Shown: piece after piece, positions 7,180-12,445 of the stretch | How positions within the stretch are numbered: position 1 is the stretch's first letter | Layout: every line of letters begins with the position of its first letter | Source of the DNA: Cyclobacteriaceae bacterium | GTDB taxonomy: Bacteria > Bacteroidota > Bacteroidia > Cytophagales > Cyclobacteriaceae | NCBI GenBank assembly: GCA_021648745.1 | Contig: JAKISE010000092.1 | Location: 1 to 12,445 of the forward strand | DNA length: 12,445 nucleotides | Reading direction: 5' to 3' | Translations under genes and position numbers: made by a program | Notes under the pieces: generated by a model | Seen by the model: only the letters and a program-made list of their open reading frames with translations | What the model was told of the DNA's origin: nothing | Databases searched by the model: none

Positions 7180-7791
7180 TAATTAGTTAGGTTTTTATAC
7201 TCTTGTAGTTTTACCCCTTGCGCAAAAACATAGGCTACTGAGAGTAGAATTGATGCTATTAATAAATTATTGGACAACAAGTAATCCATAAACAAATTAT
7301 TGAACGGGTTAAAGTAGGTATATTGAATTTGTACATATGATTGCATAATAATGTCCTTCATAACCCAAACAATAAAAAATGAATAGCTAGCCTTTTTTGA
7401 AGTAGTTTACATTAGAAAATGTAAAAACAGAATTTGCCTTCACATTAATCAATATTTTCTTAATTGCATGTAATGCATAACTAAACACGCCACCTTTCAA
7501 AAACACTGAAAGATAGAGTATAATTGCTGTCTTAATTCCTAAATCCCATACATTAAAATTTCCATGGATTTTTGATATTTTAACAGGTGTTAGTTCACCA
7601 TTTATCATCACTTCTGTAACTGGAAGCAAATCTAGTTTTAATGGAATTTCAAATTTAAAGAAATGGTAAGAATAAGAGTTGTAGAATGAAAGAACAAATT
7701 CTACAAATACTGCGGCTACACCAATAACAGATACAAAAAGAATAAAGTTAACAATCCAATAGATAAGTTTTATACTAAACGGTGTTTTCAT
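7179..7791 (-). pseudogene. DUF2975 family membrane protein, split by a one-base frameshift
   Basis: Two adjacent minus-strand frames carry the two halves of one DUF2975 protein. The first (7387-7791, 134 residues) has two membrane segments (about 8-34 and 85-112) and the conserved middle region NSVFTFSNVNYFKK, then meets TAG after one more codon. The second (7179-7361, or earlier in the same frame) has the hallmark C-terminus LLSVAYVFAQGVKLQEYKNLT. Deleting one A from the A6 run (7393-7398 on the plus strand as T6) joins them as NYFKK-ASYSFFIVWVMKD and gives a continuous 203-residue, four-helix protein, a normal size for the family. The break may be a real mutation, phase variation, slippage at the A tract or a sequencing error. 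The gene is coupled to the XRE regulator by TAATG. DUF2975 function is unknown. Confidence 0.85.
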
Positions 7792-7813
7792 TTGGTTGAG
7801 CTTTATATTTCCT

Positions 7814-7821
7814 CAAAGCTA
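7814..7821 (-). promoter_or_regulatory. -7 promoter box of the DUF2975-XRE operon
   Basis: On the minus strand, TAGCTTTG matches the Bacteroidota -7 consensus TAnnTTTG at all defined positions. It lies 22 bases before the DUF2975 ATG. A TTA about 20 bases upstream could serve as a degenerate -33 TTG. The inverted repeat at 7856-7885 lies a little further upstream. Confidence 0.5.
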
Positions 7822-7855
7822 GTACTTAATAGTCCATATAGTAATAAATATTTAT

Positions 7856-7885
7856 TGTTATTCGATATAAAAATATCGAATAACA
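7856..7885. promoter_or_regulatory. Perfect 13-bp inverted repeat, probable operator
   Basis: TGTTATTCGATAT (7856-7868) and ATATCGAATAACA (7873-7885) are exact reverse complements around AAAA. The site lies between two divergently transcribed units, 65 bases upstream of the DUF2975 start and 118 upstream of the aminotransferase start. That position suits a dimeric regulator site, for which the XRE protein encoded in the same operon is the obvious candidate, rather than a terminator. No T-run follows on either strand. Which gene it controls is inference. Confidence 0.5.
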
Positions 7886-8003
7886 TCCTATTATATTTTA
7901 GTTGAAATTGAAATGTCCCTGTAAGTCCAATCAATTTAGCTAGATTTACGCCTAAATAATAGCTTCAAACAAAATCAATTTATCTCTTTAAAGTACTTGA
8001 CGT

Positions 8004-9278
8004 ATGGATCGTAGAAATTTACTCAAACAGGTAGGGATCACTGCTTTGGGCTTGCCATTTGCTTATTCAAACCTATTTGCGAACAATCAAAGCAATGACC
8101 TTGTTGAAGAATTTTCGGATGAGAAATTTAACGATGAAGCATTTTGGAAGAAATTTAAGAAGGAATTTTATGATGTGTCCGATAATTTTATTAACCTAGA
8201 GAATGGATATTTTGGTGTGCAATCAATACCAGTTCGAAATGCGTATTTTGAACATATCAAAACAATCAATCAGTATTCCTCTCAATACCTTCGAGGTAAT
8301 TACCCAAAAGATTTTGAGCGAATAATGGAATTACTCGCTCAATTTTCTAAGGTTGATAAAGGTGAACTGTTAATTACCCGAAATGCAACAGAGTCGATGA
8401 ACATTATCATTCAGGGTCTTGGTCTAAAAAAAGGAGATGAAGTTATTTTGAATAAGCAAGATTACTTCAGTATGATTGAAACCTTCGAGATGCTGGAGAA
8501 ACAAGTTGGAATCAGAATTAAAGTCATACGGATTCCTTTATTACCAGAAAGTGACGAAGAGATTGTTAAACGCTATGAGGAGGCGGTTACACCCAAGACC
8601 AAATGTATTTTAACTACCCACATGATTCACCTAACTGGACAAATAATGCCTATTAAAAAAATAGTGGATAGGTTTAGAGAGCAAGATATTAATGTGGTTG
8701 TTGATGCAGCACACAGTTTTGCCCAGATCGAATTTGGATTAAAAGACCTAGGAGCGGACTTCGTAGGTGTTAATCTGCACAAATGGTTTGGAAATCCATT
8801 GGGGGCTGGTCTTTTGTATGTAAAACGAGATAGAATTAAAGACCTAAGGCCTTTATTTGGCGATAGTGGAAAAAATGTAAATGACATTAGAAAATTGGGC
8901 CATTTCGGAACCCTATCAGTACCTATCATTTTAACCATTACAGAAGCAATGGCCTTTAACGAGATGGTTACAACCTCCCTTAAAGAAAAAAGATTAAGGT
9001 ATTTACAGAATTATTGGACTAAACAGGCGGAAAACATAGATCGAGTAAGAGTAACAACTCCTACAGGTTCTGACAGAAGTTGTGCCATTGCCAGTTTCGC
9101 CATAGATGGATTGAATACAGCAGAGGTAGTAGAGGGGCTTTACAAAAAGCAAAACGTTTTTACTGTAATCCGCCACTTAGAAGACCAGGATATTGCGCGA
9201 GTGACACCAACCTTATATAATAACACAAGGGAGTTAGATATTTTACTTGAGGGCATAACAGAATTAGCCGAAAGCTAA
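8004..9278 (+). CDS. Tat-signal class V aminotransferase (PLP), isopenicillin-N-epimerase-like
   Basis: A 424-residue fold-type I PLP enzyme. The N-terminus MDRRNLLKQVGITALGLPFA looks like a twin-arginine signal (Arg3-Arg4, then LLK and a hydrophobic stretch), suggesting export of the folded holoenzyme. The catalytic domain shows LENGYFG (65-71), RNATESMN (126-133), the PLP-ring positions VVVDAAHSF (231-239, Asp234 and His237), Schiff-base Lys260 in NLHKWFGNPLGAG, FGTLS (301-305) and ARVTPTLYNN (398-407) near the C-terminus. All catalytic landmarks are present and length is usual. This subgroup covers CefD-like epimerases, desulfurases and desulfurase-like proteins; I cannot choose a substrate. 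It heads a plus-strand unit with the membrane hydrolase starting one base after its stop. Confidence 0.88.
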   Translation: MDRRNLLKQVGITALGLPFAYSNLFANNQSNDLVEEFSDEKFNDEAFWKKFKKEFYDVSDNFINLENGYFGVQSIPVRNAYFEHIKTINQYSSQYLRGNYPKDFERIMELLAQFSKVDKGELLITRNATESMNIIIQGLGLKKGDEVILNKQDYFSMIETFEMLEKQVGIRIKVIRIPLLPESDEEIVKRYEEAVTPKTKCILTTHMIHLTGQIMPIKKIVDRFREQDINVVVDAAHSFAQIEFGLKDLGADFVGVNLHKWFGNPLGAGLLYVKRDRIKDLRPLFGDSGKNVNDIRKLGHFGTLSVPIILTITEAMAFNEMVTTSLKEKRLRYLQNYWTKQAENIDRVRVTTPTGSDRSCAIASFAIDGLNTAEVVEGLYKKQNVFTVIRHLEDQDIARVTPTLYNNTRELDILLEGITELAES

Positions 9279-9279
9279 C

Positions 9280-9822
9280 ATGGCATCAGTATTTGGACAT
9301 GCGCTTACAGCAGTAGCACTAGGAAGTAGTTTTAAAAAATCGCTACTAAATTGGAAGTCCTGGACTTTAGGAATTATATGTTCCATCCTCCCCGATGCTG
9401 ATGTTCTAGGTTTCAAACTAGGTATAACTTATGCTAGCTTTTGGGGACATCGAGGATTTACACATTCTTTATTATTTGCCTTGCTTCTAGGCATTACTGT
9501 AATGGTGTTTTTCTACCAAAAACGTACGTCAACTATAGAAAAGATATTATTAACTTCCTATTTCGCACTTTCTACCGCTTTTCATGGCATATTAGATGCT
9601 CTAACAAACGGAGGTTTAGGCGTTGCTTTCTTTGCTCCATGGGACAATACGCGCTATTTTTTCCCTTGGCGACCTATTAAAGTCTCTCCTATTGGTATTG
9701 AATCGTTTTTTAGCGAATGGGGGTTAAAAGTACTTATGAGTGAGGCTATTTGGATCGGAATTCCATGTTTAAGCGCAATTATAATATCAATTTTACTTAA
9801 AAATAAAGTTCATAATAGATAG
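9280..9822 (+). CDS. Membrane-associated metal-dependent hydrolase, YdjM/LexA-binding-like family
   Basis: A 180-residue integral membrane protein of the PF04307 type. Predicted metal ligands are spread as in the family: His7, PDADVL (38-43, Asp39 and Asp41), HRGFTHS (57-63, His57 and His62), His102 and Asp106 in FHGILDALTNGG, and the FAPWDNTRYFFPW patch (118-130). Hydrophobic segments lie at about 28-37, 63-79, 88-105 and 153-173. The enzymatic reaction of this family is largely unproven; phospholipid-related or other membrane substrates are possible. The ATG follows the aminotransferase stop by a single base, so the two are very probably co-transcribed and translationally coupled. The stop codon directly abuts the palindrome of the toxin-antitoxin promoter. 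Confidence 0.85.
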   Translation: MASVFGHALTAVALGSSFKKSLLNWKSWTLGIICSILPDADVLGFKLGITYASFWGHRGFTHSLLFALLLGITVMVFFYQKRTSTIEKILLTSYFALSTAFHGILDALTNGGLGVAFFAPWDNTRYFFPWRPIKVSPIGIESFFSEWGLKVLMSEAIWIGIPCLSAIIISILLKNKVHNR

Positions 9823-9834
9823 CGAAATATTTCG
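9823..9834. promoter_or_regulatory. Palindromic operator of the RES-Xre module
   Basis: CGAAATATTTCG is a perfect 12-bp palindrome. A further CGAATA half-site-like copy lies at 9845-9850. It covers the -33 region of the promoter ahead of the antitoxin gene, where an Xre antitoxin would be expected to repress its own operon. Autoregulation is known for several toxin-antitoxin systems; here it is inferred. Confidence 0.5.
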
Positions 9835-9853
9835 TAATATGATGCGAATATAG

Positions 9854-9861
9854 TATATTTG
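9854..9861 (+). promoter_or_regulatory. -7 promoter box of the antitoxin-toxin operon
   Basis: TATATTTG matches TAnnTTTG at every defined position. It ends only four bases before the antitoxin GTG, so transcription would start at or next to the start codon and the mRNA would have almost no leader. An earlier promoter inside the preceding gene is an alternative. Confidence 0.45.
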
Positions 9862-9865
9862 AGTT

Positions 9866-10276
9866 GTGGAAGAGGAAGAGAAAGAAAATATATCATCTTT
9901 AGTAAACGAACCAGCCGTTCGCTACGAAAAAGCACATAATGGCATTACTAAGTCAGATTTTATTGCAGTAGCTACGATGACAGGCCTTAACCTTTCAGAG
10001 TTTTCCAGCTTTTTACCCGTTAGTAAACGAACCATCGAAAAAGTTAAAGATCAAGAATTACTAAGCCCACAAGTGAGTGATCGGGTGTTGCAAATAGCGA
10101 CTCTTTACCAGCAAGGTATTGAGCTTTTCAGCAATTCTGAAGAATTTAAGGATTGGATGAGTAGCTCTATAATTGCCCTAGGAAATAAACGACCAATTGA
10201 TTATATGGACAATGGAACAGGCATTGCCATTATTCACGACTTATTAGGCCGTATAGAACACGGTGTTTATTCCTAG
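9866..10276 (+). CDS. Xre/MbcA/ParS-family antitoxin of a RES toxin
   Basis: A 136-residue protein. An acidic N-terminal tail (MEEEEKEN) is followed by an Xre-like helix-turn-helix region (about 28-80: TKSDFIAVATMTGLNLSEF, LPVSKRTIEKV) and the DUF2384/MbcA-ParS toxin-binding domain (about 86-136: LFSNSEEFKDWM, ALGNKRPIDYMD, GTGIAIIHDLLGRIEHGVYS). The C-terminus of such antitoxins blocks the NAD-binding cleft of the toxin. The start is GTG at 9866: an in-frame TGA lies two codons upstream and the next ATG, at residue 38, would cut into the HTH. It is followed after 25 bases by the RES toxin on the same strand, the usual antitoxin-first order. A palindrome and -7 box lie directly upstream. Confidence 0.92.
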   Translation: MEEEEKENISSLVNEPAVRYEKAHNGITKSDFIAVATMTGLNLSEFSSFLPVSKRTIEKVKDQELLSPQVSDRVLQIATLYQQGIELFSNSEEFKDWMSSSIIALGNKRPIDYMDNGTGIAIIHDLLGRIEHGVYS

Positions 10277-10301
10277 TTGCTTAGTAGCATACTCTTCTAC
10301 A

Positions 10302-10745
10302 ATGATATTACATAGAATTACGACCAAGCCCTATATAAATGACTTATCGGGTACAGGTGCAATGCTTTATGGAGGACGGTGGAATAAAAAAGGTATTCGA
10401 ATGCTCTATACTTCAGAAAGCTTGTCCTTAGCTGTATTAGAGGTAATTGCTAATTTATCATCGAGCAAACTCAAGAACCTATATTGTGTTGAGCTTGATT
10501 TACCTGATAACCTAGACATTGAGACAGTTAAAAGGCTCCATAAACAATGGAACCTATTCCCGTATACAGGTGATACCGTAAAAATTGGAAGTCGTTTTGT
10601 TAAGCAAGGCGGGTTATGTTTAAAAGTACCAAGTGCCATTGTTCCCACTGAGCACAATTATTTACTCAACCCACTGCACGATGATTTTTATAAGATTAGG
10701 GTTAGAGATGCCAGGCCATTTTTGTTGGATCAGCGAATTAAGTAA
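10302..10745 (+). CDS. RES-domain toxin (NAD+-degrading)
   Basis: A 147-residue RES-family toxin, related to MbcT and the P. putida RES protein, which kill or arrest cells by breaking down NAD+ and whose fold resembles ADP-ribosyltransferases. Conserved residues: Arg5 in LHRI, GTGAMLYGGRWN with Arg26, MLYTSE with Tyr36, AVLEV with Glu47, and VPSAIVPTEHNYLLNP with Ser111 and Asn123. The Arg-Tyr-Glu spacing fits the family active site and nothing essential is missing, so it should be active. The frame is open back to a GTG at 10263 overlapping the antitoxin, but the ATG at 10302 gives the standard MILHRITTKPYINDLSGTGA start and is preferred. It is paired with the Xre antitoxin. Confidence 0.93.
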   Translation: MILHRITTKPYINDLSGTGAMLYGGRWNKKGIRMLYTSESLSLAVLEVIANLSSSKLKNLYCVELDLPDNLDIETVKRLHKQWNLFPYTGDTVKIGSRFVKQGGLCLKVPSAIVPTEHNYLLNPLHDDFYKIRVRDARPFLLDQRIK

Positions 10746-10795
10746 TCATTTCATAAATTATTAAGGTCTCTAATACAACTAATAGTTATACCAAC

Positions 10796-10803
10796 TACTT
10801 TTG
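10796..10803 (+). promoter_or_regulatory. -7 promoter box of the J-domain/KTSC gene
   Basis: TACTTTTG matches the TAnnTTTG consensus exactly and lies 25 bases before the ATG at 10829, in the 83-base gap after the RES toxin gene. No TTG is seen at the -33 position. It suggests that the J-domain gene is transcribed separately from the toxin-antitoxin operon. Confidence 0.45.
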
Positions 10804-10828
10804 CACCTTATTTAGAAAATAGCCCTAT

Positions 10829-11263
10829 ATGAAACGTATTAATGAGTACAAAAAATTGTTTAACGTAGCACCCGATACGGATCTTAAACAATTAAAAAGC
10901 ACATATCGAAACTTGGTTAAAGAGTGGCACCCCGATAAGTTTCAAATTGCAGAGGAAAAAGAGGAGGCAGAAGTAAAAAGCACTCAAATTATAGATGCAT
11001 ACCACTTTTTAGTAAGTATATCGCCTGAAACAAAGGCTGCAAACTTAGATGAATACACAAGCACAACTTTTAATTCTGGCATTGCTGATTTTAAACATAA
11101 GGGACAGTTATTGGAGGTTTCTTTTATGGATGGCTCAACGTATGAATACTTTGGTGTTTCTAAATCGGTATATTCAAAATTGATTAATTCTGATAAGCAA
11201 TTGCGCTTTGCCAAAAGAAATATATTTACGTCTTATTTGTATCGAAAAAGCAAGAAAGGGTAA
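10829..11263 (+). CDS. J-domain protein with C-terminal KTSC domain
   Basis: A 144-residue two-domain protein. Residues 5-64 form a J domain (YKKLFNVAPDTDLKQLKSTYRNLVKEWHPDKF) with the intact HPD motif at 34-36 needed to stimulate the ATPase of an Hsp70/DnaK. After a linker, residues about 82-140 form a KTSC domain (FNSGIADFKHKGQLLEVSFMDGSTYEYFGVSKSVYSKLI, FAKRNIFTSYLYRK), a small domain of unclear, possibly nucleic-acid-related function. There is no Gly/Phe region, zinc finger or client-binding domain of a full DnaJ. The likely role is recruiting DnaK to whatever KTSC binds; this is inference. It has its own -7 box and ends one base from the convergent ABC permease gene. Confidence 0.88.
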   Translation: MKRINEYKKLFNVAPDTDLKQLKSTYRNLVKEWHPDKFQIAEEKEEAEVKSTQIIDAYHFLVSISPETKAANLDEYTSTTFNSGIADFKHKGQLLEVSFMDGSTYEYFGVSKSVYSKLINSDKQLRFAKRNIFTSYLYRKSKKG

Positions 11264-11282
11264 TTTATGCTCTTTTTCGGTA
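11240..11282. terminator. Bidirectional terminator shared by convergent genes
   Basis: TATCGAAAAAG (11240-11250) pairs with CTTTTTCGGTA (11272-11282) with one T-G mismatch and a 21-base loop. Each strand ends its stem in a run of five T, as expected for a two-way terminator. The stem arms lie inside the final codons of both the J-domain gene and the ABC permease gene, whose stop codons are separated by one base. Confidence 0.5.
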
Positions 11283-12380
11283 GTTGAGTACTGCAAAGCC
11301 GATAGTAACAACAGCCATAATGCTCATAATGACAAAGTGTTTAATTACATGATGAAAGCCACTCCCCTTTAGCAGCACCATTCTAATAAGCTCTACGAAG
11401 TAAGTAACAGGGTTGGCCAAAGTTAGTTTTTGAGCCCATACTGGCATACTATCTACCGAAGTAAATAAACCAGACATAAGGATAAAAATTACTAAGAAAA
11501 ACCAGCTAATGAGCATAGCTTGTTGCTGTGTATTGGTAATGGTTGATATAAATAGCCCCATTCCTAGCACAACCAGTAAATAGATGGCTGCAAAAGCAAA
11601 TAATACGGATAGGCTGCCCACAATAGGAAAATCGAACATTAGTTTGCCTACGCCTAAGCCGAAGGCTAAAATAAACATGCCTATAATCCAAAATGGGGTT
11701 AGTTTAGCAATGATAAACTGAACTTTGGTTATGGGAGTAACATTTAGCTGCTCAATGGTACCGATTTCAATTTCACGCACAATGTTCATACTGGTTAAAA
11801 ACATACCTACCATAGTTACCAGAATTACTAATAGTCCAGGTGTCATAAAGGCACTATACACTAACTCAGGGTTAAACCAAAATCGTGGTTCTGTTCGAAT
11901 CGGTAATTTAGGGGTTATAGGTAGCCGTAGCTGATCTATAACAATTTCCTGATTAAAATTATTAATTACATTATTAGCATAATAGCTAATTAAACCTGCA
12001 GCTGACCCATCAATGGCATTTACACCTAAAAACAAACTTGCCTTATGAAATCGCTGCAAATCTACCTCAAATTTAGAGGGAATTTGAAGCACCATATCTA
12101 CCTTACGTCTTTCTAAAAGGTGCTTTGCTTGCATTTCGTTGGTTACACTCGCTACAAGAGTAAAATATTCATTGGCTTCTAGTTTTTCAACAAGCTTTTG
12201 TGAAGTTTGTGATTTGTCATTATCTAAAATGGCAAAATTTATATTCTTAATCTCAAAATTGGCCGCATTTACCAATAATAAGAGTTGAATGATTGGTAAC
12301 ACCGTTATCATTCCCAAGATAGGCTTGTTTCTTGAGATTTGTAAAAACTCTTTTCGAAGTAGAAATAAAATCGTTCTCAT
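11265..12380 (-). CDS. ABC-2 type transporter permease (exporter subunit)
   Basis: A 371-residue inner-membrane permease of the YhhJ/ABC-2 type. Layout: a cytoplasmic start with KEFLQISRNKP, first helix at about 22-40, a large extracytoplasmic domain (41-175, with FAILDNDKSQTS and the region around PRFWFNP), then five helices (about 178-198, 224-246, 253-281, 286-306, 347-366). The cytoplasmic VREIEIGTIEQLNVTPI (201-217) is the family signature that contacts the ATPase, and LANPVTYFVELIR (321-333) precedes the last helix. Such pairs of permeases work with an ABC ATPase and an HlyD-like membrane-fusion protein to export drugs or other compounds. The ATPase is not in the window and would lie to the right. 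The ATG overlaps the stop of another permease (ATGA), so the two are coupled. Confidence 0.92.
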   Translation of the reverse strand: MRTILFLLRKEFLQISRNKPILGMITVLPIIQLLLLVNAANFEIKNINFAILDNDKSQTSQKLVEKLEANEYFTLVASVTNEMQAKHLLERRKVDMVLQIPSKFEVDLQRFHKASLFLGVNAIDGSAAGLISYYANNVINNFNQEIVIDQLRLPITPKLPIRTEPRFWFNPELVYSAFMTPGLLVILVTMVGMFLTSMNIVREIEIGTIEQLNVTPITKVQFIIAKLTPFWIIGMFILAFGLGVGKLMFDFPIVGSLSVLFAFAAIYLLVVLGMGLFISTITNTQQQAMLISWFFLVIFILMSGLFTSVDSMPVWAQKLTLANPVTYFVELIRMVLLKGSGFHHVIKHFVIMSIMAVVTIGFAVLNYRKRA

Positions 12381-12445
12381 GCCAATCGAGTTTTAAAGTT
12401 TTTTAAACCTGCAACGAGCAAGACTAACGTCATTATTAGTAAGAT
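12377..12445 (-). CDS. C-terminal end of a second ABC-2 permease, cut by window edge
   Basis: The last 22 residues of a minus-strand gene are present, reading ILLIMTLVLLVAGLKNFKTRLA and then TGA. A final hydrophobic helix followed by a basic tail is what an ABC-2 permease C-terminus looks like. Its stop codon shares bases with the ATG of the downstream permease (ATGA overlap), the arrangement expected for tandem permease genes of one exporter operon. The family call rests on context and this short tail only. Confidence 0.65.
   Translation of the reverse strand: MLLIMTLVLLVAGLKNFKTRLA

Noticed and set aside
7179..7361. A separate 60-residue membrane protein gene starting at an ATG at 7361
   Set aside because: Its sequence is the C-terminal part of DUF2975, and the frame continues upstream without a stop to the A6 tract at the end of the N-terminal half. 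It is a fragment, not an independent gene.
7387..7400. Programmed -1 frameshift on the A-rich run in the DUF2975 gene
   Set aside because: The -1 frame reaches a stop within about a dozen codons and does not encode the C-terminal half. Only a +1-type correction (loss of one A) joins the two parts.
8627..8938. Open frame of 103 codons on the minus strand
   Set aside because: It is antisense to the well-supported aminotransferase, with no domain features.
10263..10301. RES toxin starting at a GTG that overlaps the antitoxin
   Set aside because: The ATG at 10302 gives the family-typical MILHRI start; the 13 extra residues are not conserved-looking.
1..12445. CRISPR arrays, tRNA or rRNA genes, insertion sequences, phage genes
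   Set aside because: No regularly spaced repeats, cloverleaf-like segments, transposase or phage motifs were seen on either strand.

Overview
The window is low-GC DNA from a member of the Bacteroidota, most likely a Cytophagales-type bacterium. The reasons are a truncated outer-membrane protein with the carboxypeptidase-regulatory-like N-terminus typical of TonB-dependent receptors of this phylum, a membrane-anchored LytTR regulator, weak or absent Shine-Dalgarno sequences, and several exact matches to the phylum's -7 promoter box (TAnnTTTG) upstream of genes. Genus cannot be fixed from the sequence. No rRNA, tRNA, CRISPR array, transposase or phage gene is seen.

Left part (1-6885, all on the minus strand). 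In transcription order from the right: a FadD-type acyl-CoA ligase, a secreted alpha/beta hydrolase of the BAAT/acyl-CoA thioesterase family, folC, trmB, a monoheme cytochrome c lipoprotein, a four-helix membrane LytTR regulator, and the N-terminus of a carboxypeptidase-regulatory-domain outer-membrane protein that runs off the left edge. These are mostly separate housekeeping or metabolic units. A structured REP-like element lies between folC and trmB, a hairpin overlaps the cytochrome stop codon, and a 21-bp-spaced direct repeat lies between the LytTR gene and the outer-membrane gene.

Middle (6973-8003). A small XRE/Cro-type regulator is translationally coupled (TAATG) to an upstream DUF2975 membrane-protein gene. 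The DUF2975 gene is split by a single-base frameshift at an A6 tract; removing one base restores an uninterrupted 203-residue protein. A perfect 13-bp inverted repeat sits in the divergent intergenic region upstream of this operon.

Right part, plus strand (8004-11263). A Tat-signal class V aminotransferase is followed one base later by a YdjM-like membrane metal-dependent hydrolase. Next comes a complete type II toxin-antitoxin module, Xre/MbcA/ParS antitoxin then RES-domain NAD-degrading toxin, with a perfect palindrome at its promoter, and then a small J-domain/KTSC fusion protein.

Right edge (11265-12445, minus strand). Two tandem ABC-2 type exporter permeases overlap by ATGA; only the last 22 residues of the upstream one are in the window. 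They converge on the J-domain gene with one base between stop codons and share a probable bidirectional terminator.

No unmistakably new multi-gene system is visible. The most noteworthy items are the frameshifted DUF2975/XRE pair with its upstream operator-like palindrome, the RES-Xre module with its short or absent leader, the candidate LytTR site, and the J-domain/KTSC fusion beside the toxin module.
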